From positions 186,001-250,000 of the forward strand of contig CAVQVM010000015.1 of assembly GCA_963717085.1 (NCBI GenBank): a stretch of 64,000 nt of DNA. The letters are read 5' to 3'. The DNA comes from DASQUK01 sp963717085 (GTDB taxonomy: Bacteria > Actinomycetota > Acidimicrobiia > Acidimicrobiales > VFJN01). Numbering within the stretch: position 1 is the stretch's first letter; each line of letters starts with the position of its first letter. The notes beneath the pieces are model-generated. The model saw only the letters and a program-made list of their open reading frames with translations, did not search any database and was not told where the DNA came from. This document shows, piece after piece, positions 18,163 through 26,668 of the stretch. Position numbers and translations under genes: made by a program.

Positions 18163-18675
18163 CTAGCGCTCGTAGCGGCCGAGCAACGAGCCTTGCGCGA
18201 GCTCCACGCCGTCCAGCGAGTCGAGGAGGTCGTCGGCCGATGCGCCGGGGGTCAGGTCGAGCGGTTCCGACGCCGCGAACAGCGTGAAGACGTAGCGGTG
18301 CGGCCCGTGGCCGCGGGGCGGTTCCGGCCCGCCCCACCGAGCCTCCCCGAAGTCGTTGAGACCCGCGACCGAACCCGGAGGCACCTCGCCTTCGTCGATG
18401 GCCGTGATCGTGGGATCGACGCCGGCCAATACCCAGTGCGTGAACAGCCCACTGGGCGCATCCGGGTCCTGGCACAGCAGGGCGAGCTCCTGTGTTCCGG
18501 GCGGGACGTCGCTCCACTCCAGGGGTGGCGACAGGTTCTCGCGATCGTGGGCGAAGCGCGCCGGCAGAACGTCGCCGTCGTCGAACGCCGGGCTGGTCAG
18601 CTCGAGCCGCTCGAGCGGCCCGCCGGCCTCGCCGGGCAACGGATCGGGCGTCTGGGGGTCACGGTCGTCCGGCAT
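18163..18675 (-). CDS. YbhB/YbcL-type PEBP family protein
   Basis: This 170-aa protein has the phosphatidylethanolamine-binding/RKIP fold, with motifs LTSPAFDDGDVLPARFAHD, ENLSPPLEWSDVPPG, CQDPDAPSG, THWVLAGVDP and GPHRYVFTLFA. The anion-binding pocket residues (DPDAP, H of THW) are intact. The bacterial role of these proteins is poorly defined. It stands alone, convergent with the Tad operon and divergent from glmU. Confidence 0.88.
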   Translation of the reverse strand: MPDDRDPQTPDPLPGEAGGPLERLELTSPAFDDGDVLPARFAHDRENLSPPLEWSDVPPGTQELALLCQDPDAPSGLFTHWVLAGVDPTITAIDEGEVPPGSVAGLNDFGEARWGGPEPPRGHGPHRYVFTLFAASEPLDLTPGASADDLLDSLDGVELAQGSLLGRYER

Positions 18676-18769
18676 GCGGGCGCGCTACCCGCCCACGGAA
18701 TCGGGGAAACGCAGACCCGTGGTCGGCCCGCAGCGCGCGTTCGGTGGGCGCGGGCGCTACAACAGACGC

Positions 18770-19876
18770 ATGAGCGAGCGTTCGCTGTCGGCCATCGTCC
18801 TTGCAGCCGGTCAGGGCACGCGCATGCGCTCGGCCCGTCCGAAGCCGCTACACATGCTCTGCGGCCGCCCCCTGCTGCGCTACGTCCTCGATGCCCTGGA
18901 CGAGTGCGACGTCGACCGGGCGGTCGTCGTCGTGGGGTACGCCGCGGACCTCGTCACCAAGAAGTTGCAGGAGAACCCGGGACCGGTGCCGCTCGAGTTC
19001 GTGGAGCAGCGGGTGCAGGCCGGCACCGGAGATGCGGTGGCGGTCGGGCTCACGGGCATCCCCGAGGACGACCTCGACGCCCTCGACCAGGACGACGGCG
19101 ACGTGCTGGTCCTGCCCGGCGACACGCCGCTGATCCAGTCCGCCACCCTGGCTGCGCTCGTCCTCGAGCACCGGCTCTCGGGCGCGGCCTGCACGCTGCT
19201 GACGGCCCGGATGGACGACCCCGACGGCTACGGGCGCATCGTGCGCGACCGCGACGGGCGCGTCCGCCGGATCGTCGAGCACCGCGAGGCCAACGAGGCC
19301 GAGCTGGCGATCGACGAGATCAACACGGGCATCTACGTGTTCCGGCGCGGGCTGCTGGCCCCGGCGCTGCGGCGTATCACGCCCGACAACTCCCAATCCG
19401 AGCTGTACATCACCGACGTGATCGAGGTGCTGGCCGAAGCCGGCCACCAGGTCGTGTCCCTCGTCGTGGACGATCCCGACGAGACGCAGGGAGTCAATGA
19501 CCGAGCCCAGCTCGCGGAGGCAGAGGCCGAGCTGCGCTACCGCACCAACCAACGGTGGATGCGGGAGGGCGTCACGATGGTCGACCAGTCGGCGACCTAC
19601 GTCGACGCCGGCGTCACGCTCGCCCCCGACGTCACCCTCTTCCCGGGCACGGTGCTGCAGGGGACGACGACCGTCGGCGCCGGTAGCGACATCGGCCCGT
19701 ACACGCGGCTCGTGGACACGCGGGTGGGCGAGCGTGCCGAGGTGACCGAGAGTGTGGCCCACCTCGCCACCATCGGCGACGACGCCGTCGTGGGCCCGTA
19801 TGCGGTGCTCGAACCCGGTGCGCAGGTCCCGTCGGGTGGACGCACAGGGCCGTTCTACACTTCGGGTACGACGTAG
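18770..19876 (+). CDS. glmU: GlmU N-acetylglucosamine-1-phosphate uridyltransferase with short C-terminus
   Basis: This 368-aa protein makes UDP-GlcNAc for peptidoglycan. The nucleotidyltransferase domain is complete (VLAAGQGTRMRSARPKPLH, GTGDAVAVG, LPGDTPLI, EINTGIYVF). The left-handed beta-helix begins at about residue 270 (DAGVTLAPDVTLFPGTVLQG) but ends after few coils with TGPFYTSGTT. Bifunctional GlmU is about 450-480 aa and carries the catalytic His and acetyl-CoA site in the missing part. So the uridyltransferase is supported and the acetyltransferase is doubtful. It lies directly upstream of prs, a common actinobacterial arrangement. Confidence 0.9.
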   Translation: MSERSLSAIVLAAGQGTRMRSARPKPLHMLCGRPLLRYVLDALDECDVDRAVVVVGYAADLVTKKLQENPGPVPLEFVEQRVQAGTGDAVAVGLTGIPEDDLDALDQDDGDVLVLPGDTPLIQSATLAALVLEHRLSGAACTLLTARMDDPDGYGRIVRDRDGRVRRIVEHREANEAELAIDEINTGIYVFRRGLLAPALRRITPDNSQSELYITDVIEVLAEAGHQVVSLVVDDPDETQGVNDRAQLAEAEAELRYRTNQRWMREGVTMVDQSATYVDAGVTLAPDVTLFPGTVLQGTTTVGAGSDIGPYTRLVDTRVGERAEVTESVAHLATIGDDAVVGPYAVLEPGAQVPSGGRTGPFYTSGTT

Positions 19877-19919
19877 CCGGTGGGGAGCCCGGCGCCCAGG
19901 TCCGCAGCGGAAGGTGGTC

Positions 19920-20903
19920 ATGGAGCTCGTCACCAAGAAGAGGCTGCACATCGTCTCCGGGCGGGCCAACCCGCCGCTGGCGGTGGAGATCGCTGATTGC
20001 CTCGGCGTTCAGCTCGGCGAGCCCAACTGCACCGAGTTCGCCAACGGTGAGATCCACTGCCGCTTCAGCGAGTCGGTCCGCGGCATGGACGTCTTCATCA
20101 TCCAGAGCCACGGCGCCAGCGGCACGATGTCGATCAACGACACCATCTTCGAGCACCTGCAGATGGTCGACGCCGCGAAGCGGGCCTCGGCCAAGCGCAT
20201 CACGGCGGTCATGCCCTTCTACGGGTACGGCCGACAAGACCGCAAGTCCGAGGGCCGCGAGCCCATCTCCGCCAAGCTGATCGCCAACATGTTCACCGTC
20301 GCCGGCGCCGGCCGCCTGGTGTCGGTCGACCTGCACAGCGGGCAGATCCAGGGTTTCTTCGACCAGCCGTTCGATCACCTCACGGCCATGCCGGTGCTGG
20401 TGCAGCACCTCGAGAAGAACCTGGGCGAGGACCTGGTCGTCGTGTCGCCCGACGCCGGGCGGGTGAAGGTGGCCGAGCGCTACGCCAACGCCCTCCACGC
20501 CGAGCTGGCCATCGTCCACAAGCGGCGGATTCGGGGGGCGAAGAATGCGGTCGAGGCCAAGCAGGTGGTCGGCAACGTCGCCGGACGCACGTGCGTGATC
20601 ATCGACGACATGATCGACACGGCCAGCACCCTGGTAGCGGCCGCCGAGGAGCTCGTCGAGCAGGGCGCCCGGCAGGTCTGCGCCGCCGCCACCCACGGCG
20701 TGCTGTCCGGACCCGCCGTCGACCGGATCAAGAACTCGGTCATCGACCGCGTCGTGGTCACCAACACCCTTCCGCTGCCGCCCGAGAAGCAGATCGACAA
20801 GATCGAGGTCCTGTCGATCGCCAAGGTGATCGCCGACACGATCGACGCCATCTTCGAGGACACGTCCGTGTCGGAGATCTTCGGCGGGGCCAACCAGGCC
20901 TGA
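19920..20903 (+). CDS. prs: Ribose-phosphate pyrophosphokinase
   Basis: This 327-aa enzyme makes PRPP from ribose-5-phosphate and ATP for nucleotide, His and Trp synthesis. Recognised segments are FANGEIHCRFSESVRG, YGYGRQDRKSEGREPISAK (ATP loop), SVDLHSGQIQGFFD (metal site) and the PRPP loop VIIDDMIDTASTL. The ATG follows a GGAAGGTGGT site. It is 43 nt behind glmU and likely co-transcribed. The sequence looks intact and of normal length. Confidence 0.95.
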   Translation: MELVTKKRLHIVSGRANPPLAVEIADCLGVQLGEPNCTEFANGEIHCRFSESVRGMDVFIIQSHGASGTMSINDTIFEHLQMVDAAKRASAKRITAVMPFYGYGRQDRKSEGREPISAKLIANMFTVAGAGRLVSVDLHSGQIQGFFDQPFDHLTAMPVLVQHLEKNLGEDLVVVSPDAGRVKVAERYANALHAELAIVHKRRIRGAKNAVEAKQVVGNVAGRTCVIIDDMIDTASTLVAAAEELVEQGARQVCAAATHGVLSGPAVDRIKNSVIDRVVVTNTLPLPPEKQIDKIEVLSIAKVIADTIDAIFEDTSVSEIFGGANQA

Positions 20904-20945
20904 CCCGGTTCGCCGCGGAGTGCCGCTTGGGGATCCGAGCGTCCT

Positions 20946-20966
20946 GACCGGTAGCCTCTACCGGTC
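20946..20966. promoter_or_regulatory. Perfect 9-bp stem-loop upstream of rplY
   Basis: GACCGGTAG and CTACCGGTC form a perfect inverted repeat around a 3-nt loop in the 112-nt gap between prs and rplY. No U-run follows. It may be a weak terminator, an operator or a leader hairpin. Confidence 0.45.
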
Positions 20967-21015
20967 CAACACGGTTCGATGCGCTCCGGCGCGACGTCAG
21001 AAGTAGGAGACTCCG

Positions 21016-21717
21016 ATGGCTGACGACATCATCCTGGTGGCCGAAACCGGCCGACCCACCGGCTCCCCCGCATCCCGCCGCCTGCGGGCAACCGGCAAGG
21101 TCCCCGGCGTCCTGTACGGCCGTGGCGCCGAACCGGCTCCCATCAGCGTCGAGTGGCGGGACCTGCGCAGCGCACTCACCACCGACAAGGGCCTGAACGC
21201 CCTGCTGACGCTGAAGATCGGCAGCAAGAGCACCAAGGCGATCGTCAAGGAGATGCAACGCCACCCGGTGCGGCGTGACGTGCTCCACATCGACTTCCTG
21301 GCCGTCGACGTCGACAAGCCCATCACCACCGACGTGCCCCTGGTGCTGGAGGGCGAGCCCGAGAAGGTGATCCGCGACGACGGTGTCGTCGAGCAGATCG
21401 TCAACGTGCTGATCGTGACCGCCAAGCCCGACGCCATCCCCGGTCACATCGCCGTCGACGTGTCCGATCTCGAGATCGGCCAGCAGATCACGGTTGGCGA
21501 CCTCCAGCTTCCCGCGGACGTCACCACCGAGGCCGATCCCGAGGAGACCATCGTCACCGCCAAGCTCACCAGCCTTGCCCTCGCCGAAGAGGAAGAAGAG
21601 GAAGAGGGCGAAGAGGGCGAGGAGGAGGAAGGCGCCGAGGGCGAGGGCGCCGAAGGCGCCGCCGGCGAGGGCGGCGAGCGCGAGTCCGGCCGGCGTGGGA
21701 GCGACGGCGGCGAATAG
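21016..21717 (+). CDS. rplY: 50S ribosomal protein L25/general stress protein Ctc
   Basis: This 233-aa protein binds 5S rRNA. The N-terminal L25 domain carries SRRLRATGKVPGVLYGRG and the C-terminal TL5/CTC beta domain is present. It ends with a 40-residue tail of almost only Glu, Gly and Ala, turning Arg-rich at the very end. The start has GTAGGAG upstream. The rplY-pth neighbourhood is conserved in many bacteria. The acidic tail is longer than usual. Confidence 0.93.
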   Translation: MADDIILVAETGRPTGSPASRRLRATGKVPGVLYGRGAEPAPISVEWRDLRSALTTDKGLNALLTLKIGSKSTKAIVKEMQRHPVRRDVLHIDFLAVDVDKPITTDVPLVLEGEPEKVIRDDGVVEQIVNVLIVTAKPDAIPGHIAVDVSDLEIGQQITVGDLQLPADVTTEADPEETIVTAKLTSLALAEEEEEEEGEEGEEEEGAEGEGAEGAAGEGGERESGRRGSDGGE

Positions 21718-21741
21718 GTCCCCTCGGGACCCTGACCGTCC

Positions 21742-22374
21742 ATGTCGTTGTTCGGACGACGGGGTGCTGCCGCCGAGCGCCGCGGCACCCCCGCCGACCT
21801 ACTCGTCGTCGGGCTGGGCAACCCCGGTGGTGAGTACGAGCACAGCCGCCACAACGTCGGCGCCGACGCAGTCGCGCTCCTCGCCGAGCGTCATGGCGGG
21901 GTGCTGAAGCGGTCGCGGGAGCGGGCGCTGGTGGCCGAGGTCGGCATCGCCGACCGGCGGGTGGCGCTGGCCTTCCCCCAGACGTACGTCAACCTGTCCG
22001 GCGAGTCGGTCGCCATGCTGGTCCGTCGGCACGGCATCACCGACCCGGAGCGGCTGGTCGTCGTCCACGACGAGCTCGACCTTCCGTTGGGTCGCGTCAA
22101 GATCAAGCAGGGCGGTGGATTGGCGGGGCACAACGGGCTGCGCTCGATCAAGGCGCACCTGCACACCGACGACTTCCTGCGAGTGCGCATCGGCGTCGAC
22201 AAGCCCCCGAGCAAGGAGCAGGGTGCGAACCACGTGCTTCGACGGGTGTCCAAGCGTGAGCGCGTCGAGCTCGACATCGCGGTGCAGGAGGCGGCCGACG
22301 CGGTCGACGCGATCCTGGCGGACGGCGTCGATGCCGCCATGAACCGGTTCAACACCCGGGACACCCCGGACTGA
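21742..22374 (+). CDS. pth: Peptidyl-tRNA hydrolase
   Basis: This 210-aa enzyme frees tRNA from peptidyl-tRNA. After a basic 18-residue extension, the core begins DLLVVGLGNPGGEYEHSRHN, with the catalytic His in RHNVGAD (about residue 38). PQTYVNLSGESV, VVHDELDLPLG and GGLAGHNGLRS follow, all standard. It is 24 nt behind rplY. Confidence 0.94.
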   Translation: MSLFGRRGAAAERRGTPADLLVVGLGNPGGEYEHSRHNVGADAVALLAERHGGVLKRSRERALVAEVGIADRRVALAFPQTYVNLSGESVAMLVRRHGITDPERLVVVHDELDLPLGRVKIKQGGGLAGHNGLRSIKAHLHTDDFLRVRIGVDKPPSKEQGANHVLRRVSKRERVELDIAVQEAADAVDAILADGVDAAMNRFNTRDTPD

Positions 22375-22380
22375 CCCGCC

Positions 22381-23238
22381 TCAGGAGTCGGCCATCACGG
22401 GGTTGGGGGCGTCGCGGAGCTCACGGGCTTCCGCCCGCCGTTCGCCGAGCCACCACTGGCGCAGGATGATGCCCGCCACCACCAGCGTGAAGAGCTCGCC
22501 GATGCCCCAGAACAGCCCCGCCGCGGTGCGCTGGTCGGACAGTCCGGGATAGGCCTCGGGCGCGATCGGCGAGCCCGCGCTCAGCAGCGCCAGGCCCACC
22601 ACCGCGTGGAACGGCACCGCCGCCAAGAGGATCAGCAGTCGGGCGCCGAACGGCGGCCGGTGCGGCAGCGGGTCGACGCCCACCAGCACGGCGAGGAACA
22701 GGGTGCCCGTCAGCACCACGTGTGCGTGCACCAGCAGGTGGACGGGATCGCTGCGCGCGGCGACGTCGAGCAGCGGGGTGAGGTAGATCGCCACCAGCCC
22801 GCCTCCGAACAGGCACCAGGCAACGACGGGATGGGTGACCACGCGCGCCGGGCGACTGCGGAGTGCCGTGCGCAGCGCCTGGCGGGTCGGGGGTCGGGCT
22901 GTCTGCAGGGCGAGCGTCAGCGGCGCCGACAGCACGATCAGCAGTGGCACGGCCATGCCCAGGAGGGTGTGCTGCACCATGTGGACCCACAGGCGGTCGC
23001 CCTCGAACCGCCCGATGCCCGACTGGGTGGCCACGATGGCGGCGGCCAGCGCACCGGCCATCGCCGCGCCTCGGGCAGGTGACCAGCGCCGGCCCCGTCG
23101 GGCGAGCCGACGCACGCCCACCGCGTACAGCACCCCGGTCACCGCCACCAGCACCAGGGCGGCCGGATCGATCTGCCAGTGGAAGGCGAGGTCGGCGGCG
23201 CTGGGCCCGGACACCGTGCCGACCGTATCCCCGCTCAC
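22381..23238 (-). CDS. CtaG-type cytochrome oxidase assembly membrane protein
   Basis: This is a roughly 285-aa protein with eight or so membrane helices. It has the caa3-type CtaG pattern (HMVQHTLLGMAVPLLIVLSAP and LVHAHVVLTGTLFLAVL). His residues on the helices may bind copper for oxidase assembly. The terminal oxidase subunit III gene is about 1.1 kb away on the other strand. The start is uncertain: GTG at 23238 gives VSGDTVGTVSGPS; longer frames run far into non-coding sequence. Confidence 0.75.
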   Translation of the reverse strand: MSGDTVGTVSGPSAADLAFHWQIDPAALVLVAVTGVLYAVGVRRLARRGRRWSPARGAAMAGALAAAIVATQSGIGRFEGDRLWVHMVQHTLLGMAVPLLIVLSAPLTLALQTARPPTRQALRTALRSRPARVVTHPVVAWCLFGGGLVAIYLTPLLDVAARSDPVHLLVHAHVVLTGTLFLAVLVGVDPLPHRPPFGARLLILLAAVPFHAVVGLALLSAGSPIAPEAYPGLSDQRTAAGLFWGIGELFTLVVAGIILRQWWLGERRAEARELRDAPNPVMADS

Positions 23239-23300
23239 CGTTCCTGGCGCCGATCGATAGCTCTGGAATGTCTCACCCCACCCGTACCGTCCGGCTATGA

Positions 23301-24221
23301 CACGACACTGACCGGGCCATCGCGGAGCGTGCCCAGAAGTCGCTCGGCCTCCTGACGACTCGGCAGCTCGGCGCGTTGGGCGTTTCCCGCCAGCAGCGGC
23401 GGACGCTGCTGGCGAAAGGCGTCCTGCTACCCGTTGGCGGCGGCGTCGTGCGCCACGCCGCCTACCCCACGTCGGGCGATCAACGCGTCCTCGCCGCGGT
23501 GCTTGCCGCGGGCGACGGCACCGTCGCCTCGCACATGTCCGCCGCCGCGCTCTGGCGGCTCGACGTCGTGGCCCCAACGGGCGCCGAGGTGGAGGTCACA
23601 GTCCGCCGCCCTCGGCACCCCCGCGCGGTGCCGGGCATCGTCCATCGAACACTTGACCTCGGACCTGCCGACGTCGAGCCGCGCCAACACATCCCCCGCA
23701 CAACCGCGGCGCGGACACTGCTCGACATCGCCGGGCGCCTCGGCCGGTGCGAGCTGGAGGCTGCGCTCGACGATGCCGAACGTCGTGGCCTGGTCTGGCG
23801 GCCACACCTGCGCTGGCGCTGCGAGGAGCTCCGCCGGCGCGGCCGGACAGGCGTTCCTGCCCTCGAAGACCTGCTCGACCGGACGGAGGGTCGTCCGCTC
23901 GGCGACAGCTGGCTCGAGCAGTCCGCGATCCGCCACATCCTGGATGCTGGGCTGCCAGTCCCCAGGGTGCAGGTCAAGAAACGCAAGGCGGGTGGCGGCC
24001 TCGCTCGGGTCGACCTGCTCTGGGACGACGGCAAGCTCGTGGTCGAGCTGGCCGGCCACCGGACTCACAGCACGCGACGGCAGCGCCAGTCCGACGCGGA
24101 ACGTGCGGCTTGGCTCGGGCTCGAAGGCTGGACCGTCGTCGAGTTCACGTACGAGGACGTCGTCGAACGGCCCGAATACGTCGTCGAGATGATCCGGGCA
24201 TACCTCCGGCGGACGCCTTGA
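23301..24221 (+). CDS. AbiEi-antitoxin-like/DUF559-type protein, start unclear
   Basis: The frame is open from 23301. The N-terminal part (LGLLTTRQLGALGVSRQQRRTLL) resembles the winged-helix AbiEi antitoxin-type domain common in stand-alone actinobacterial proteins. The C-terminal part (VDLLWDDGKLVVELAGHRTH...ERAAWLGLEGWTVVEFTYEDV) resembles a DUF559/Vsr-like nuclease fold with D, E and K spaced as in such enzymes. No ATG, GTG or TTG occurs before the TTG at 23376, although homology-like sequence starts at about 23310. So either a rare codon is used or the start is damaged. No partner toxin is next to it. Confidence 0.6.
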   Translation, partial: HDTDRAIAERAQKSLGLLTTRQLGALGVSRQQRRTLLAKGVLLPVGGGVVRHAAYPTSGDQRVLAAVLAAGDGTVASHMSAAALWRLDVVAPTGAEVEVTVRRPRHPRAVPGIVHRTLDLGPADVEPRQHIPRTTAARTLLDIAGRLGRCELEAALDDAERRGLVWRPHLRWRCEELRRRGRTGVPALEDLLDRTEGRPLGDSWLEQSAIRHILDAGLPVPRVQVKKRKAGGGLARVDLLWDDGKLVVELAGHRTHSTRRQRQSDAERAAWLGLEGWTVVEFTYEDVVERPEYVVEMIRAYLRRTP

Positions 24222-24225
24222 CAAC

Positions 24226-24272
24226 TTCCTGGCGCCGTTTTGGTTGCTGGGCAACCAATCCTGCGCCCGGAA
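24226..24272. repeat. 47-nt palindrome upstream of ctaE (element B)
   Basis: Inner arms TTGGTTGC and GCAACCAA pair perfectly around TGG. Outer arms TTCCTGGCGC and GCGCCCGGAA pair 9 of 10. The inner arm matches element A at 3177-3220, while the outer arms differ in sequence but keep pairing. It starts 5 nt after the preceding stop codon. Confidence 0.7.
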
Positions 24273-24345
24273 CCGTGCGAACCGTGCCTGGCACGGCCTC
24301 GGGAATCGCATCACCGTTCGTCGTGAAGCTGGTACAAACGTCGGG

Positions 24346-24936
24346 ATGTCGGTGACGGCAGAGCCGACGGAGCCTGCGCAGGCGCCTCGAGAGCCCTGGG
24401 CACCGTCGACGCTCGGCGTCGGCGTCATCGTCTGGCTCGCCTCGGAGATGATGTTCTTCGCGGGGCTGTTCGCCGCCTACTTCACCCTCCGATCGGTGAA
24501 CGAGGTGTGGCCGCCCGAAGACGTCAAGCTCGAAACGGTCCGCACCGCCCTCGCCACCGCGGTGCTGGTGGCCTCGAGCGGGACCATGCACATGGCGGTC
24601 GCGGCGTCGAGGCGCAACGATCGCCGCGGCGCCGTCACCTGGCTGGCGGTCACCGCCCTGATGGGCACGATCTTCCTCCTGAACCAGCTGACGGAGTACC
24701 TGCAGGCCGACTTCCACCTCGACGACCACGCCTACGGCTCGGCCTTCTACCTGCTGACGGGCTTCCACGGCCTGCACGTCATCGGCGGCCTGGTGTTCAT
24801 GGGCGCCGTGGCTGTGGTCATCTCGGGGCGGTCACGGGCACCGGCGCACCAGACGGTCGAGGTGTGCGGCTACTACTGGCACTTCGTCGACGTCGTGTGG
24901 GTGGTGATGTTCTCCACCATCTACGTGCTCCGGTGA
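24346..24936 (+). CDS. ctaE: Cytochrome c oxidase subunit III
   Basis: This 196-aa membrane protein of the aa3 oxidase has five predicted helices. Recognised segments are WLASEMMFFAGLFAAYF (Glu in helix 1), TGFHGLHVIGG and YYWHFVDVVWVVMF, all diagnostic. The start MSVTAEPTEP was chosen since the upstream frame reads through the palindrome region. It overlaps qcrC by GTGA, forming the ctaE-qcrCAB respiratory operon of Actinobacteria, where bc1 and aa3 make a supercomplex. Confidence 0.92.
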   Translation: MSVTAEPTEPAQAPREPWAPSTLGVGVIVWLASEMMFFAGLFAAYFTLRSVNEVWPPEDVKLETVRTALATAVLVASSGTMHMAVAASRRNDRRGAVTWLAVTALMGTIFLLNQLTEYLQADFHLDDHAYGSAFYLLTGFHGLHVIGGLVFMGAVAVVISGRSRAPAHQTVEVCGYYWHFVDVVWVVMFSTIYVLR

Positions 24937-25745
24937 GACGTCCGCGTCTCCCGCAGGTGCTCGTGGCCCTGCCGCTGCTGGTCACGGCGGCCGTGACGCC
25001 GGCGTTCGCCGGCGCCGGGGGCGGCACCAACGGCGGCCCCAGCGGCGGCCCCGGCGACGACGAGCTCATCGCCGAAGGGCGCGAGCTGTACGAGACCGGC
25101 TGCTCGAGCTGCCACGGCCCCGACGGCAGGGGTGTCGTGGACGAGCAGGGTGAGCGTGGGCCCTCACTGGAGAACGCAGGCGAGGCGGCCGCTTACTACT
25201 ACCTGTCCACCGGCCGCATGCCGCTCGCGAACAGCGAGGAGCAACCCACGAACAAGGATCCGGCGTACGGCCCGGAGGAGATCGATGCGCTCGTGGCGTT
25301 CGTCGGCACGCTCGGCACCGGACCGGACGTGCCGGACGTCGACCCCGAAGCCGGCGACCTGGCACTCGGTGGCGAGGTGTTCCGGGCCAACTGCCAGGCC
25401 TGCCACGGCGCCGCAGGCACCGGCGGGGCGCTGAGCTACGGCCGGGCCGCCCCCCGCCTCACGTCGGCGACGCCGAAACAGATCGGCTCCGCGGTGCGGG
25501 TGGGGCCGGGGGAGATGCCGGTGTTCGGCCCAGACGTCATCGATGCCGACGAGCTCAACGGGCTGGTGCGGTACGTGGAGTACCTCCAGGACCCCGAGGA
25601 CCCGGGCGGCCTGCCGATCGGCCGGACGGGGCCCATCCCCGAGGGCTTCGTGGCCTGGCTCGTCGGCATGGTGGCGCTGCTGGGCCTCGTAGCGTGGATC
25701 GGCACCCGCAGCCCGATCCGCCGGACCCGCGGGAGCGAGCCGTGA
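24933..25745 (+). CDS. qcrC: Di-heme cytochrome c subunit of the bc1 complex
   Basis: This 270-aa protein has a signal segment (LVALPLLVTAAVTPAFAG) and two c-type heme sites, CSSCH (about residue 57) and CQACH (about 153). A C-terminal membrane helix (GFVAWLVGMVALLGLVAWIG) is present. The two-heme architecture lets QcrC pass electrons straight to the oxidase without soluble cytochrome c. Met ligands are plausible at GRMP and GEMP. The start and stop overlap the neighbours by GTGA. Confidence 0.92.
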   Translation: MRRPRLPQVLVALPLLVTAAVTPAFAGAGGGTNGGPSGGPGDDELIAEGRELYETGCSSCHGPDGRGVVDEQGERGPSLENAGEAAAYYYLSTGRMPLANSEEQPTNKDPAYGPEEIDALVAFVGTLGTGPDVPDVDPEAGDLALGGEVFRANCQACHGAAGTGGALSYGRAAPRLTSATPKQIGSAVRVGPGEMPVFGPDVIDADELNGLVRYVEYLQDPEDPGGLPIGRTGPIPEGFVAWLVGMVALLGLVAWIGTRSPIRRTRGSEP

Positions 25746-26668
25746 CCGATCCTCAGGGCACGGACGAATCCCCGCCGGTGGCCACCGAGCCGCCGCCGAC
25801 GGCCGAAGACGACCTCACGCGCCGCGGCGCTCGGGTCGAGCGGGCCGCGGCTGGGAGCTTCCTGCTGGCGATGGCCGCCGGCATCGGTCTCACCGTCGTC
25901 TATTGGGAGGGCGGGCAGCCACAGGCCGAGGGCATCCTGCTGGCCGTCGTGCTCGGCGGGATCGGGGTCGGCATCGTCCTGTGGGCGAAGCACTTCATGC
26001 CGGCGGAGGAGGTCGCCGAGGATCGTCACCCCATGGAGTCCAGCGAGGAGGACATCGCCGCCTTCGCCGCCGACTTCCAGGCCGGCGGCAGCAGCCTGCA
26101 GCGCCGGCGCGTGCTGGTGGCGACCGCGGGCGGGGCGTGTGCGGCGCTGGGGGTGGCGCTCCTGTTCCCGATCCGGTCACTGGGCCCGCGCCCGGGGCGT
26201 GGCCTCAAGCAGACCGCGTACAAGGGCGGAAACATCCGGGTCGTGGACGAGAACGGGATGCCGGTGGACCCGCGCGACCTGCCTGTGGACGGGTTCATCA
26301 CCGTGTGGCCGGACGGGCACACGGACGATGCCGATGCGTCCACGCTGCTGATCCACTTCCGGAGCGACCAGGACTTCCAACCCGAGGCCGGCCGGGAGGA
26401 CTGGACGGTGGACGACATCGTCGCCTACTCCAAGATCTGCACCCACGCAGGCTGCCCCGTGGGCCTGTACCAGGCGGCGTTGGGGCTGCTGCTGTGTCCC
26501 TGCCACCAGTCGACGTTCGACGTCATGCGCCACGCCAAGCCGATCTTCGGGCCCGCCGCCCGGTCGCTGCCGCAGTTGCCGCTCGGCCTCGACGGCGACG
26601 GCTTCATCATCGCCACCGGTGACTTCTCCGGCCCGGTCGGCCCCGGCTTCTGGGACCGGGGGCGGTGA
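25742..26668 (+). CDS. qcrA: Rieske iron-sulfur subunit of the bc1 complex
   Basis: This 308-aa protein has three membrane segments before the Rieske fold, as in actinobacterial QcrA. The 2Fe-2S ligands are in CTHAGC (about residue 234) and CPCHQS (about 253). It transfers electrons from menaquinol to QcrC. An unusual hydrophilic N-terminus rich in Pro/Thr precedes helix 1. Both ends overlap neighbours by GTGA. Confidence 0.93.
   Translation: MTDPQGTDESPPVATEPPPTAEDDLTRRGARVERAAAGSFLLAMAAGIGLTVVYWEGGQPQAEGILLAVVLGGIGVGIVLWAKHFMPAEEVAEDRHPMESSEEDIAAFAADFQAGGSSLQRRRVLVATAGGACAALGVALLFPIRSLGPRPGRGLKQTAYKGGNIRVVDENGMPVDPRDLPVDGFITVWPDGHTDDADASTLLIHFRSDQDFQPEAGREDWTVDDIVAYSKICTHAGCPVGLYQAALGLLLCPCHQSTFDVMRHAKPIFGPAARSLPQLPLGLDGDGFIIATGDFSGPVGPGFWDRGR

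Noticed and set aside
18676..18769. A tRNA gene upstream of glmU, as in many Actinobacteria
   Set aside because: The 94-nt gap has no cloverleaf, no T-loop GGTTCRA pattern and no CCA-like acceptor end.
24218..24223. TTGACA as a -35 box for ctaE
   Set aside because: No -10 hexamer at 16-18 nt, and the region is taken up by the palindrome (element B).
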